A DNA stretch of 64,000 bases from Colwellia sp. MB02u-6 (GTDB lineage: Bacteria; Pseudomonadota; Gammaproteobacteria; Enterobacterales; Alteromonadaceae): the NCBI RefSeq assembly GCF_014077095.1, contig NZ_JACGVG010000028.1, positions 1 through 64,000 on the forward strand, in the 5' to 3' direction. Positions within the stretch are counted from its first letter, which is position 1. Each line of letters begins with the position of its first letter. The position numbers were made by a program, and so were the translations under genes. This document shows, piece after piece, positions 26,253-36,175 of this stretch. The notes beneath the pieces were generated by a model. It was given only the letters and a program-made list of their open reading frames with translations. It had not been told where the DNA came from and ran no database searches.

Positions 26253-26944
26253 TAAATTTGTGTATTAATGTTTGGCGCTTGTAAGAAAGCTCTGATTGGC
26301 ATTTCTTTACATACTTCTCCAGCAATAGCTTTAGCCAATACTTGTTTTTTACTGGTACCGCTAATGTGTAAAAAAGTATTTTTACTTTGTGCTAAAGCAG
26401 CAAAACTAAAACTGATTCGCTGATGTGGCGCCGTTTTTGGTGTTACTTTCAATAATGCTTGGCTATCCTTTGCCAAGCATTGCGTTATTTCATCACTGCA
26501 AGGAAATAACGAGGCAGTATGACCATCTTCACCCATACCTAAAATGAGTACATCTAATGGCAATAACTGCTGATTTGCTGCTAGGTTTAAATCAGTTAAG
26601 GTTTCATCGCTAAGGATTTCACCTTGTTTTAAATAGAAAAACTTAGCTTTTACCGCTTCATTTTGTATGAGGTATTCATGTACTAACTTAGTATTACTAT
26701 CACTTGAGTCAATATCAACCCAGCGTTCATCCGCTAAGGTAATAGTTATAGCTTGCCACGCTAGCTTTTTCTTTGATAAGGCTTGAAAAAAACCTTTTGG
26801 TGTTGAGCCACCAGAGACCGCGATACTCGCTTTACCTTTACTTTCCAGCGCAGCCGTTAATAACGCGGCAACTTTATCTGCTAGTGCTTCGTCTAATAAT
26901 TGACGTTCTTCGAATTCATTGATTTGGTACATTATTCTACCCAC
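26240..26944 (-). CDS. pgl: 6-phosphogluconolactonase
   Basis: 234 residues of the DevB/Pgl family (NagB-like fold), with IAVSGGSTPKGFFQALS, DERWVDIDSSDSN and LGMGEDGHTASLFP. It hydrolyses 6-phosphogluconolactone. The frame overlaps zwf by 13 bases; the alternative start at MYQINEFEERQLL would lie just downstream of the zwf stop. Confidence 0.93.
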   Translation of the reverse strand: MGRIMYQINEFEERQLLDEALADKVAALLTAALESKGKASIAVSGGSTPKGFFQALSKKKLAWQAITITLADERWVDIDSSDSNTKLVHEYLIQNEAVKAKFFYLKQGEILSDETLTDLNLAANQQLLPLDVLILGMGEDGHTASLFPCSDEITQCLAKDSQALLKVTPKTAPHQRISFSFAALAQSKNTFLHISGTSKKQVLAKAIAGEVCKEMPIRAFLQAPNINTQIYWAK

Positions 26945-28416
26945 TGGCGATCATCGCGCGCGATTAAAGAAATTGATGAAACCGGTCCCCATGAACCCGC
27001 AGCATAAGGTTTAGGTGCTTCATTGTTTGCTTGCCATGCATCGATAATACTATCAGCCCATTGCCACGCCGCTTCAACTTCATCACGACGAACAAATAAA
27101 GATTGATCACCTTTAATAACTTCAAGCAATAAACGTTCATAGGCATCAACAACACGTTGGTTGTCGTAAGCTTTAGAAAAACTTAAATCAAGTTTGTTTT
27201 CGTGAATTTGCATTTGCGACGCGATACCCGGAATTTTATTCATCATTTCAAGTTCAACACCTTCGTCAGGTTGCAAACGAATGGTCAATTTATTTGACGG
27301 TAAATCGGCATAACTCTCACTGAAAATATTATGAGCTTGTTGTTTAAAATGGACCACAATTTCACTGTGTTTTTGCGGCATACGTTTACCTGTTCGCAAG
27401 TAAAAAGGTACGCCAGCCCAGCGCCAATTGTCTATTTCGGCTTTAATCGCAACAAAAGTTTCTGTTTTACTATTGGCTTTTGCACCCTCTTCGTTCAAAT
27501 ACCCAGGGACAGCTACACCATTTAAATAACCATCCGCATATTGGCCACGCACGGTTTTATCTTTAACATTTTGTCGAGTAATAGGTTTAAGCGCTTTGAT
27601 CACTTTTAGCTTTTCATCACGGACACAGTCCGCACTTAATTCAGCTGGTGGTTCCATGGCAACTAACGACAGTACTTGCAATAAGTGGTTTTGCACCATA
27701 TCTCGCATTTGCCCTGCTTCATCATAAAAACCCCAACGCCCTTCAATACCAACACTTTCTGCAACGGTAATTTGGACATGGTCAATACAGTTTCTATCCC
27801 AATTATTGGTAAAAAGGCTATTGGCAAAACGCAGCACTAATAAATTTAATACCGTTTCCTTACCTAAATAGTGGTCAATACGGTAAATTTGATTTTCATT
27901 GAAGTAACGAGAAACCTGATCATTAATCACTTTAGATGATTCTAAGCAATGGCCAATAGGTTTTTCCATCACAACTCTGTCTGCGTCATTGATTAACTTA
28001 GCCGTTTTTAAACCTTGACTAATATCACCATAAATAGCCGGCGGTGTAGAATAATAATAAACTCTCACACCTGATGCAGGTGATAAGCTTTCGGCTAATT
28101 GCTTGTATGATTTAAGATCTTTAAAATCAAGCTTTTGATAAACAAGCCTAGCTAAAAACTTGGTCAAGGCTGCGACATCTAATGCTTCAGGTATAAACTC
28201 ATTTAAGCTTTCATCTATTTGTGTAGTAAATTGCTCAAGGGTTAGTTCATTTCGAGCAACAGCAATAATTCGGGTGTTATCACTCAACAGGCCGGCAAGT
28301 TCTAACTGATATAAAGAAGGTAAAAGTTTGCGACGAGATAAGTCTCCCAACGCACCAAAAATAACAATCTCGCTTGCTAAAGGGCAATCTATGTTTTTCA
28401 TAGTGTGTATTCTCAA
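26932..28416 (-). CDS. zwf: Glucose-6-phosphate 1-dehydrogenase
   Basis: 494 residues with IFGALGDLSRRKLLPSLYQL (coenzyme loop) and the substrate block RIDHYLGKETVLNLLVLRFAN. It oxidises glucose 6-phosphate to the lactone. It is the first gene of the operon. The best start is probably the second Met (MKNIDCPLASEIVIF). Two HexR boxes at 28,430-28,444 and 28,492-28,506 lie in its divergent promoter with hexR, matching repression by HexR and release by KDPG. Confidence 0.95.
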   Translation of the reverse strand: MRIHTMKNIDCPLASEIVIFGALGDLSRRKLLPSLYQLELAGLLSDNTRIIAVARNELTLEQFTTQIDESLNEFIPEALDVAALTKFLARLVYQKLDFKDLKSYKQLAESLSPASGVRVYYYSTPPAIYGDISQGLKTAKLINDADRVVMEKPIGHCLESSKVINDQVSRYFNENQIYRIDHYLGKETVLNLLVLRFANSLFTNNWDRNCIDHVQITVAESVGIEGRWGFYDEAGQMRDMVQNHLLQVLSLVAMEPPAELSADCVRDEKLKVIKALKPITRQNVKDKTVRGQYADGYLNGVAVPGYLNEEGAKANSKTETFVAIKAEIDNWRWAGVPFYLRTGKRMPQKHSEIVVHFKQQAHNIFSESYADLPSNKLTIRLQPDEGVELEMMNKIPGIASQMQIHENKLDLSFSKAYDNQRVVDAYERLLLEVIKGDQSLFVRRDEVEAAWQWADSIIDAWQANNEAPKPYAAGSWGPVSSISLIARDDRQWVE

Positions 28417-28429
28417 TTATTTATTTTAC

Positions 28430-28444
28430 TGTAACTAAACTACA
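28430..28444. promoter_or_regulatory. HexR box 1 between zwf and hexR
   Basis: TGTAACTAAACTACA, 14 bases from the zwf start, is a good match to the HexR palindrome. Placed over the likely zwf promoter and start region it should repress. Confidence 0.82.
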
Positions 28445-28491
28445 TATGAGGCTAATTTATCTGCTATGGCCTCGTCAGTAAAGCTCTTTTT

Positions 28492-28506
28492 TGTAATATT
28501 ATTACA
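28492..28506. promoter_or_regulatory. HexR box 2 between zwf and hexR
   Basis: TGTAATATTATTACA is a perfect palindrome apart from its centre. It is 62 bp from box 1, a spacing near six helical turns that would allow both dimers to lie on the same face. Confidence 0.85.
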
Positions 28507-28720
28507 TTTCATCCATTTCATTTAAAAACGGCTACTTCAAGACTACTTTAGTATGAAAATGGATTAAATGTTTGCAAAATTCAGCACTTTTGTTTTATAT
28601 TAGTCGAAAATATGAAACAAATTTTCATATTTTCTGTTATCAAGACAGAAAATAAATTACAGTTACCCTTTATTTGCTCGGTAATTAACCAGTTAAGTAA
28701 CATGCGAAGGCTTAAGCGTA

Positions 28721-29569
28721 ATGAATATATTAGAAAAAATCGCCAACGAGTTAGAGACTTTCAGTAAATCTGAACGTAAAGTGGCAGAAGTTATATTATC
28801 ATCACCTGAAACGGTTATACATGCCAGTATTGCTGCCTTGGCGAAACAAGCTAATATAAGTGAGCCCACGGTAAATCGCTTTTGTCGACGACTCGATACT
28901 AAAGGCTATCCAGACTTTAAACTGCATTTAGCGCAAAGTTTGGCTAATGGCACACCTTACGTCAATCGCCATGTTGATGAAAATGATTCGGCTGAAGAAT
29001 ATACTTCAAAAATTTTTGAATCTACCATGGCTAACCTAGAGTTAGCGCGTAAAAGTTTAGACAGTTCCACCATAAATCGCTCTGTTGACCTATTAACCCA
29101 AGCCAATAAAATTTCTTTTTTTGGTTTAGGTGCTTCTGCGGTCGTCGCGCATGACGCACAAAATAAGTTTTTTCGCTTTAATGTCCCTGTCGTCTATTTT
29201 GATGACATATTAATGCAACGTATGAGTGCTATAAATAGTTGCCAAGGTGATGTCGTTGTCGTGATATCACATACCGGCAGAACTAAGTCTTTGGTTGATG
29301 TGGCAAGTTTAGCACGTGAAAATGATGCTACTGTTATAGGAATAACAACAGCAGGATCACCATTAGCCAAAGAATGTAATATAGTGCTATCAGTTGAGGT
29401 CGCTGAAGATACTGACTTATATATGCCAATGGCATCACGTATTGCCCAGCTAACCTTAATTGATTGTTTGGCGACCGGTTTTACTTTGCGTCGCGGGACA
29501 AAATTTAGAGACAACTTGAAGAAAGTTAAAGACAGTTTACGTAGCTCACGCTTTGAACGTAAAGACTAA
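28721..29569 (+). CDS. hexR: RpiR-family regulator HexR
   Basis: 282 residues with an N-terminal helix-turn-helix (SKSERKVAEVILSSPETVIHASIAALAKQANISEPTVNRFCRRL, about 16-60) and a C-terminal SIS sugar-phosphate domain (ISFFGLGASAVVAHDAQNKFFRF, VISHTGRTKSLVDVASLA). Family members sense KDPG. It is divergent from the operon it should control and just upstream of pyk on the same strand. The leader of about 200 bases contains long A/T tracts (AAATATGAAACAAATTTTCATATTTTC is foldable). Confidence 0.94.
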   Translation: MNILEKIANELETFSKSERKVAEVILSSPETVIHASIAALAKQANISEPTVNRFCRRLDTKGYPDFKLHLAQSLANGTPYVNRHVDENDSAEEYTSKIFESTMANLELARKSLDSSTINRSVDLLTQANKISFFGLGASAVVAHDAQNKFFRFNVPVVYFDDILMQRMSAINSCQGDVVVVISHTGRTKSLVDVASLARENDATVIGITTAGSPLAKECNIVLSVEVAEDTDLYMPMASRIAQLTLIDCLATGFTLRRGTKFRDNLKKVKDSLRSSRFERKD

Positions 29570-29638
29570 TTAGTGGCTATTGACACATAGCCAATCGTTG
29601 ATAAATACACAAAATATTATATAAATTTAAGGATTACC

Positions 29639-31093
29639 ATGCCTAGAAGAACCAAAATTGTCGCGACCTTAGGTCCAGCAACTGACGATAGAGCCATATT
29701 GAAAGAAGTACTTGCTGCAGGTGTAAACGTTGTTAGATTGAATTTCTCTCACGGTATTGCACAAGATCACATCGACCGCGCAAATACAGTACGTGAATTA
29801 TCGAAAGAGCTAGGAATTTATGTTGGTATATTAGGCGACTTACAGGGACCTAAAATTCGAGTTTCAACATTTAAAAATGGCCCTATACAACTAGTCATCG
29901 GTGAGAAATTCGAATTAGACGCCTCATTAGCGAAAGGCGAAGGTTGCCAAGAGAAAGTGGGTATTGATTACAAAAAACTTCCTCAAGATGTAGTGCCAGG
30001 TGATATTTTGTTACTCGACGATGGCCGTGTACAATTACGCGTGCTTGAAACCAAAGGAGAGTCAGTTTTTACTGAAGTTACTGTTGGTGGTCCATTATCA
30101 AACAACAAAGGCATTAACCGTCAAGGCGGTGGTCTTACTGCTCCTGCCCTTACTGATAAAGACAAAGAAGATATTAAACTAGCAGCAAAAATTAACGTTG
30201 ATTTTCTTGCGGTATCTTTTCCACGTGACGCCGCTGATATGCGCGAAGCGCGTTTATTAGCACAAGAAGCCGGTTGTGACGCTCGTTTAGTGTCAAAAAT
30301 TGAACGTGCTGAAGCGGTAAATGATGACAAAGTGTTAGACGGAATCATTCTAGCGTCTGATGTTGTTATGGTTGCCCGTGGTGATTTAGGTGTTGAAATT
30401 GGCGATGCGGCCTTAGTAGGTAAACAAAAACATATTATTCTCCGTAGTCGCCAGTTAAACCGCGTAGTTATCACGGCAACGCAAATGATGGAAACCATGA
30501 TTGAGCAACCTATGCCTACACGTGCTGAAGTGATGGATGTTGCTAATGCCGTGCTTGATGGCACAGATGCAGTCATGCTTTCTGCTGAAACCGCTGCGGG
30601 TAAATACCCGATTGAAACGGTAAAAGCAATGGCGAGTGTTTGTATCGGCGCAGAGAAAGAAAGATCGGTAACTACCTCAAAGCATCGCGTGGAAACGACC
30701 TTTACTGAAGTGTCTGAAACCATCGCTATGTCGGCTATGTACGCGGCTAATCATTTAGTCGGTGTTAAAGCCATCATCGCATTAACTGAATCGGGTCATA
30801 CTACAAAAATTATGTCACGAATTTCTTCTGGCTTACCGATTTATTCGTTATCACGCCATGCTAAAACCTTAACTAAAACAGCGATTTACCGTGGTGTTTA
30901 TCCAGTTTCGTTTGACTCTACAGATGCTGACAATGCTGAAAAAATGGCAGAAGATGTATTGTCTACCGTGGTTAAAGGTTCTGAATTGGTTGTGGGCGAT
31001 AAAGTGATCTTAACGCACGGCGATGTAATGGAAACTGTTGGGGCAACTAACACCTTAAAAGTGCTAACCTTAACTAAAAGCCACTTTGCTTAA
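29639..31093 (+). CDS. pyk: Pyruvate kinase, PykA type
   Basis: 484 residues with [36 protein letters not shown] (substrate/metal region) and [30 protein letters not shown]. It transfers phosphate from PEP to ADP. The closest E. coli counterpart is PykA (type II, AMP/sugar-phosphate activated), judged from the R-R-T-K start. It follows hexR by 69 bp and ends at a strong terminator. Confidence 0.93.
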   Translation: MPRRTKIVATLGPATDDRAILKEVLAAGVNVVRLNFSHGIAQDHIDRANTVRELSKELGIYVGILGDLQGPKIRVSTFKNGPIQLVIGEKFELDASLAKGEGCQEKVGIDYKKLPQDVVPGDILLLDDGRVQLRVLETKGESVFTEVTVGGPLSNNKGINRQGGGLTAPALTDKDKEDIKLAAKINVDFLAVSFPRDAADMREARLLAQEAGCDARLVSKIERAEAVNDDKVLDGIILASDVVMVARGDLGVEIGDAALVGKQKHIILRSRQLNRVVITATQMMETMIEQPMPTRAEVMDVANAVLDGTDAVMLSAETAAGKYPIETVKAMASVCIGAEKERSVTTSKHRVETTFTEVSETIAMSAMYAANHLVGVKAIIALTESGHTTKIMSRISSGLPIYSLSRHAKTLTKTAIYRGVYPVSFDSTDADNAEKMAEDVLSTVVKGSELVVGDKVILTHGDVMETVGATNTLKVLTLTKSHFA

Positions 31094-31144
31094 TATCGTT
31101 TTATAGCGTTTAACCTAGCTGACCGTGGTAAACGGTAGTTAACT

Positions 31145-31182
31145 AAAAATAGGTAGCTAAAAGCTACCTATTTTTTTTGTTT
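31145..31182 (+). terminator. Terminator of pyk
   Basis: AAATAGGTAGCT and AGCTACCTATTTTTTTT pair around AAA, ending in a long T-run. The block preceding it is AT-rich and empty. Confidence 0.9.
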
Positions 31183-31224
31183 TTTATCGCGCTATTTGTA
31201 TTTAGTATTTAAGCACCCAACGCA

Positions 31225-32073
31225 TTAATCATCATTAATTAAATACTCTAAATCGCCAAGTATTTTATCAATTTTTTTATTGATGCGTTTACGCTGCTTA
31301 TTAGTTGCCGTTGTCACCATATAAAGAAAAATGTTAGCGAACACCTGATTGTTATCGCTCGTAATGGTATTAAATTTTTCATCTCGTAAACTACGACCAT
31401 TAACAAATAAACTGTAAAACTCCAATTTAAATTGATGGTCTGGTAAGTTGCCATTTAATAAGTCAGCAAACTGCTGGGTCCAACGTTGTCGGTAAAGCAT
31501 ACGCGGTTCAAATGAGCGCTGAAAGCCTTTGCCCAGCGACGTTACTTGCGATTTTTGCTCAGGGCTTAACTTACCAAACCAGTCTTTAAGTTGCTTCTTT
31601 TGCTGATCCGTGCGTTCTTCCAACCAGTCCTGCTCAGATAAAGCTTCATCATCATCAAGCCTTTCTTGATGAGCTTCTTGTAGTGCTTGTAACAACTGCT
31701 GTGTTTGCTCGGTTGACAAACTAACAACCAATGGCTGTAACTTAGGCTCTGTAGCGATTAAAAAGTTTTGCCAATGCTCAGTAAATTTTACAAAGTTAGC
31801 CGCGATGTCCTGCTCAGTTATTTGCTCGTTAATCGCCACTTTAAGGGCTTTAAGCTGCTGCACATAAGCGGGTAACTGTGTGGTGCGATGCCATAAATGC
31901 AACTGTTCAAACTCATCATCGAAGCGTTGCTGTTGTTGCTCAGTTAGCGTGACATAGTCATCAAGATACCAATGAGTCCACCAGTCTAAATGGTTATAAA
32001 CAAAACGGAAACTACAGCCAGATAAGAACACAGCAATTAATAACCAAATTAGTATTAGTTTTATTTTCTTCAT
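31225..32073 (-). CDS. DUF6279 lipoprotein
   Basis: 282 residues starting MKKIKLILIWLLIAVFLSGCSFRFVYNHLDWW: signal II with Cys20 and the conserved Tyr/Leu/Trp block of DUF6279. The remainder is a long helical, glutamine-rich segment (EQQQQRFDDEFEQLHLWHRTTQLPAYVQQLKALK, LLQALQEAHQERLDDDEAL). Probably a periplasmic outer-membrane lipoprotein. Function unknown. It is transcribed alone between pyk and pfkA. Confidence 0.85.
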   Translation of the reverse strand: MKKIKLILIWLLIAVFLSGCSFRFVYNHLDWWTHWYLDDYVTLTEQQQQRFDDEFEQLHLWHRTTQLPAYVQQLKALKVAINEQITEQDIAANFVKFTEHWQNFLIATEPKLQPLVVSLSTEQTQQLLQALQEAHQERLDDDEALSEQDWLEERTDQQKKQLKDWFGKLSPEQKSQVTSLGKGFQRSFEPRMLYRQRWTQQFADLLNGNLPDHQFKLEFYSLFVNGRSLRDEKFNTITSDNNQVFANIFLYMVTTATNKQRKRINKKIDKILGDLEYLINDD

Positions 32074-32228
32074 TTAATATTTCTCGTACAACTTACAGCA
32101 ATTGAATTAAGCCCAGTTATTGACCTAGAATAAACTATGCGCGCCTTAATGAAAAACTATTTTACCTTAAGGTAAATCACTGCTAATTTGAAATACGTTC
32201 TTCGGACATTTAAAACGAGAAGAAAGCT

Positions 32229-33281
32229 ATGCCGACTGATGACAAAAATAAGATCAAAACGGTTAAGAGAATCGCTGTTTTAACCAGCGGTGGTGACGCA
32301 CCAGGTATGAATGCTGCTATTAGAGCTATTGTGATTTCCGCACAGCATTACCAAATAGCAGTGATTGGTTTTTGTGCCGGCTTTAACGGCTTGATTGACG
32401 ATATGTCAATGCCACTTAGCGTTAAAGACGTCGCAAATATTATTCAAAAAGGTGGTACTATTTTAAAAAGTGCGCGCTGCCCCGCGATGAAAACACCATT
32501 AGGTATAGCGCAAGCAGCAAGCACTCTGTTAAAAGAAAAAATTGACGCCTTGATTGTTATTGGTGGTGATGGCTCATTTGCTGGCTTAATCGCCTTGCAG
32601 CAAGAGTGGTCTGGTCAAGTTATTGGTATTCCTGCCACCATTGATAACGATATTGACGGTAGCGACTTTACTATAGGTTTTTCAACCGCTATCAATACCG
32701 CTATAGAAGCAATAGATAAAATTCGCGATACGGCAGAAGCATTTGAGCGTATTTTTATTGTTGAATTAATGGGCCGTCATAGTGGTCATATTACTTTTAA
32801 TGTTGGTATTGCTTGTGCTGCTGAACAAGTTATTTCATTTGAAAATTTTGCCCATAATAATCAAACAATGGGTGAGCAAGAAAAACTACTCACATTAGCG
32901 CAAGAAATAAAACTCGCTCAAGCCAATAGACATGCCAGCTATATTATTGTTATTGCTGAAAATGTATGGCAAGGAGGTGCCTCTGTGTTAGCTCGACAGC
33001 TACAAGACTTAGCACATATTGATTGCACTGCCTGTATTCTTGGCCATATTCAACGGGGTGGCTCACCGGTTGCCAAAGATCGAATTTTAGCAACCAAATT
33101 AGGGGTGGGTGCTGTACAAGCCATAATAGCTGGAAAATCAAATATCATGATTGCAGAGCAGAATAACACTGTTGCTGCGGTAGCCTTACAAACAGCCATT
33201 ATGCACCAACAAGGGGTTAGTAAAAGTTTAATACAAGCACAGGAAAATATTTTAGCTTTAACTGCGCAACGTCTTTGTTAG
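32229..33281 (+). CDS. pfkA: 6-phosphofructokinase, ATP-type
   Basis: 350 residues of the PFK group I family: AVLTSGGDAPGMNAAIRAI at 17-33, ATP-binding IGGDGSFAGL at 111-120 (Gly after GGD, the ATP rather than PPi pattern), catalytic PATIDND at 135-141 with Asp139, and GRHSGH. The residue before TIDND is Ala, where ATP enzymes have Gly and PPi enzymes have Lys, so the phosphate donor should be tested. A functional PFK next to a complete Entner-Doudoroff operon implies both upper routes. It stands alone. Confidence 0.9.
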   Translation: MPTDDKNKIKTVKRIAVLTSGGDAPGMNAAIRAIVISAQHYQIAVIGFCAGFNGLIDDMSMPLSVKDVANIIQKGGTILKSARCPAMKTPLGIAQAASTLLKEKIDALIVIGGDGSFAGLIALQQEWSGQVIGIPATIDNDIDGSDFTIGFSTAINTAIEAIDKIRDTAEAFERIFIVELMGRHSGHITFNVGIACAAEQVISFENFAHNNQTMGEQEKLLTLAQEIKLAQANRHASYIIVIAENVWQGGASVLARQLQDLAHIDCTACILGHIQRGGSPVAKDRILATKLGVGAVQAIIAGKSNIMIAEQNNTVAAVALQTAIMHQQGVSKSLIQAQENILALTAQRLC

Positions 33282-33407
33282 GTTATTATTTTCTATTTAT
33301 TTGCTCTTGTTAAATGACTAAAATTTGACTTAGCTTTCATTCTTTAAGCCTGTTTGCTGAAGTTATTTACTGAGCCAAATTTTTTTGAGTAAACTGACAG
33401 ATTTTTC

Positions 33408-34328
33408 TTAACGGTCTTTAATGAGCAATCTTGCTTGTTGTTGATCAAAAAACTGTTTTAGAAAATCAATTAAAAGCCGCAATTTTTTTGACGTGGCAGC
33501 CCCAGGCGGAAATACCCCATAAACGTCAATGGCTTTAAGCTGGTAATCGTCTAATACCACTTGCAAACGCCCTGCTTTAATTTTTGGCCAAGCATCATAG
33601 GTTGGAATCCGCCCTAAACCATGGCCACCCAAAACAAAAGCAGTTCTTGCCGTAGCATTATTGGTGGTTATTGTGCCTTTTATATCAACGGTATGTGACC
33701 GACCTGACTTTTCTAGTGTTAACTTATTACTGGCCAGTTTATAAACAACCCAATTATGTTGGCTTAATTCACTTGGCTTATTGGGGCGACCATATTGCTC
33801 AAAGTAGCCTGGTGAGCCACAGAGGCAAGTTGCTAACACAGCAAGCTTTCGTGCTTGCAAGCCAGAATCTGCTAAAGGCGCTCCTCTAATAGCCAAATCA
33901 ATCCCTTCTTTGACAATATTGACTACTTCATCTGTCAGCATGATGTCGAGTTCAATTTTCGGGTAAAGATGACGAAATTTATCTAATGCCGGCACAATCG
34001 TATGCAGGCCGACACTGACCGGACAGGTGATCTTAAGTAGGCCCTCAGGTTCATTTTTAACGTTTTCAATTTGTTGATTAGCGGCGCTAGCCTGCTGAGC
34101 AATAATACGACACCTTTGATAATAATCATTACCTGCTTGCGTTAAGGCAATAGAGCGCGTTGAACGATTCAAAAGCGTAATACCAAGCTGAGTCTCAAGT
34201 TTTTTAATATGGTAGCTCACTACCGCTCTAGAAAGTCCAATATGTTTTGCTGCCGCGCTAAAACTGCCTTGCTCGACCACATGCGAAAAAACCACCATAC
34301 TTTTTAATTGCTCAAAAGAAATATCCAC
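33408..34328 (-). CDS. LysR-family transcriptional regulator
   Basis: 306 residues with the N-terminal winged helix (VFSHVVEQGSFSAAAKHIGLSRAVVSYHIKKLETQLGITLLNRSTRS, about 11-57) and a periplasmic-binding-like effector domain starting near residue 90 (LLKITCPVSVGLHTIVPALDKF). This resembles the CrgA/AaeR-like subgroup that controls neighbouring genes. It is divergent from the DJ-1-like gene about 460 bp away, the probable target. Effector unknown. Confidence 0.88.
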   Translation of the reverse strand: MDISFEQLKSMVVFSHVVEQGSFSAAAKHIGLSRAVVSYHIKKLETQLGITLLNRSTRSIALTQAGNDYYQRCRIIAQQASAANQQIENVKNEPEGLLKITCPVSVGLHTIVPALDKFRHLYPKIELDIMLTDEVVNIVKEGIDLAIRGAPLADSGLQARKLAVLATCLCGSPGYFEQYGRPNKPSELSQHNWVVYKLASNKLTLEKSGRSHTVDIKGTITTNNATARTAFVLGGHGLGRIPTYDAWPKIKAGRLQVVLDDYQLKAIDVYGVFPPGAATSKKLRLLIDFLKQFFDQQQARLLIKDR

Positions 34329-34789
34329 TTAGTCCCCTTATTAATAGTCACCTTTATTAAAAATTTACTCAGTAAATATTTTTCCCTGTACCCAATGGAT
34401 AAAATAATTGACCAATCGTTAATAAAGATAACGAGTCAAAATCCAGCCATCCTATTGATAATTATATGGATATAAGCCAACATTACAATACAGGATAATA
34501 TTATCAAGTAATACTTACCTATGTCATTGCACACCACCATAAAGTTGACTATGTTGAATTTGAGATGTGAAGCCGATCAATTAATTGATCGATTGCTACA
34601 ACTTACACCCAACATATTGTATCAATAATTAAAACAATGTTGTCAACTTTATCTGCATTGTATTAAAAGCAGTTAAGCATATACTTGATACACAAATGAG
34701 ATGCATCAATAGGCACTCAAAGAAAGTTTACTTTGAAATTAACTACTTTCAACAATAAACACCTTATTAACTAGCATAGGAAAATTTAA
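34329..34789. promoter_or_regulatory. Long divergent regulatory gap with an 18-bp palindrome
   Basis: The 461 bp between the LysR gene and the DJ-1-like gene hold no gene. At 34,574-34,591 the sequence CGATCAATTAATTGATCG is a perfect palindrome and a candidate regulator site. A T-N11-A-type LysR motif could not be singled out from AT-rich background. Confidence 0.45.
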
Positions 34790-35485
34790 ATGACTGTAAC
34801 AAATACAACTAACGTATTAATGGTAATAACTTCACATGACAAGCTAGGTAACACAGGTGAAAAAACTGGTTTCTGGTTAGAAGAGTTTGCTGCACCTTAT
34901 TATCAATTAATTGACGCAGGCTTCAATGTCACATTAGCCTCACCCTTAGGTGGACAACCGCCGTTAGACCCAACAAGTGCCAAAGCTGACTTTCAAACTG
35001 ATGCCACTCGTCGTTTTGAGCAAGACAAAACAAACCAAGCAGTATTGGCAACAACAACCAAGTTAGAACTGATTGATGCGAATGATTACGCCGCTGTTTT
35101 TTATCCAGGTGGTCACGGTCCAATGTGGGATTTAACCACTAACCAAAAATCAATTGCGTTGATCTCAGCATTTATTGAGCAAAATAAGCCAGTAGCTGTG
35201 GTTTGTCATTCAACGTCAGTATTGCTTAATGTTAAAGATAAAAATGGCGCTGCAATCGTGCAAGGTAAAAAAATAACAGGTTTTACTAACAGTGAGGAAG
35301 ACGCTGTGCAATTAACCGAGATTGTACCTTTTTTACTTGAAGACGAGCTAATTAAGCAAGGCGCTAACTACCAAAAAGGCGACGATTGGGCATCATTCGT
35401 TGTTGAAGATAGCGGTATTATCAGTGGTCAAAATCCAGCAAGTTCAAGCGAAGTAGCCACACGTTTAATTAAGCAATTAAGCTAA
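34790..35485 (+). CDS. DJ-1/PfpI-type class I glutamine amidotransferase-like protein
   Basis: 231 residues with nucleophile elbow VAVVCHSTSVLLN (Cys near residue 140), YPGGHGPMWDL and an N-terminal LMVITSHDKLGNTGEKTGFWLEEFAAPYYQL that places it in the type 1 glutamine amidotransferase-like/Hsp31-like group (catalytic triad Cys-His-Glu). Such proteins detoxify glyoxal and methylglyoxal or act as chaperones. Downstream is a terminator. The upstream LysR gene is its likely regulator. Confidence 0.88.
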   Translation: MTVTNTTNVLMVITSHDKLGNTGEKTGFWLEEFAAPYYQLIDAGFNVTLASPLGGQPPLDPTSAKADFQTDATRRFEQDKTNQAVLATTTKLELIDANDYAAVFYPGGHGPMWDLTTNQKSIALISAFIEQNKPVAVVCHSTSVLLNVKDKNGAAIVQGKKITGFTNSEEDAVQLTEIVPFLLEDELIKQGANYQKGDDWASFVVEDSGIISGQNPASSSEVATRLIKQLS

Positions 35486-35517
35486 CAGCTTAACCTTACA
35501 CTACGTAAAGCGGCGTA

Positions 35518-35555
35518 ATAAAAAAACACGGGTGTAAAGCTCGTGTATTTTTATT
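35518..35555 (+). terminator. Terminator of the DJ-1-like gene
   Basis: AAAAAAACACG and CGTGTATTTTTATT pair imperfectly around GGTGTAAAGCT, with a T-rich end on plus. Confidence 0.6.
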
Positions 35556-36175
35556 AGCTTGATGGTGATTAAGCTTGTAATTTCAGAACTGTTACGTCAC
35601 GAGATTAAGCCAAATCCGCCTGAAAACCGACCTTTACCTTTGTGTAAAAATTTCAATTATTTCTGGTAATAATATTTAGGAAATAGGATCAAATAGGCTA
35701 GTGTTTAATACTAGGTTAATATCGTATTGATATAGTTTGATGTGGCCAAGTATTATTTAGCGATATTTTCTCAAGCACGACAACCATTCACCGTCTATTA
35801 ACATTGCCTTAGATATTGCCATCAACCTACCTTGTAATTCCTCTAATAACGAATTTATCATACGATAAGTAGAGTCTTGATGATTATTGTTTGAAGAATA
35901 AATTTCGCATTTTTACGGTTAAATACTGTGCGGTTGCGCACATTAAAGGGTAATACTTAGGTGTTTAACCATTGATTCTTTAATATTATCTTTCGCATGA
36001 CTGACATTAACCTGTGTAATGTCACCACGATTAATCAGCTTATCTAGCCCTAAATAACGATAACCCACTAATCGGGCCGTAGTGTTACCTTTTCATGACT
36101 CTGTTCATTTATATTCAAACGGATTAGCAAGGATAGATAACTCGCCTAATGGGATGATCAGAGAAATGAGTTTCC
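35556..36175. other. 620-bp gap with one protein-like remnant
   Basis: No intact gene. On minus, at about 35,955-36,090, a frame encodes TTARLVGYRYLGLDKLINRG followed by DITQVNVSHAKDNIKESMVKH and a stop, without a start. This reads as the tail of a lost gene of unknown family. Nothing else was recognised. Confidence 0.35.
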
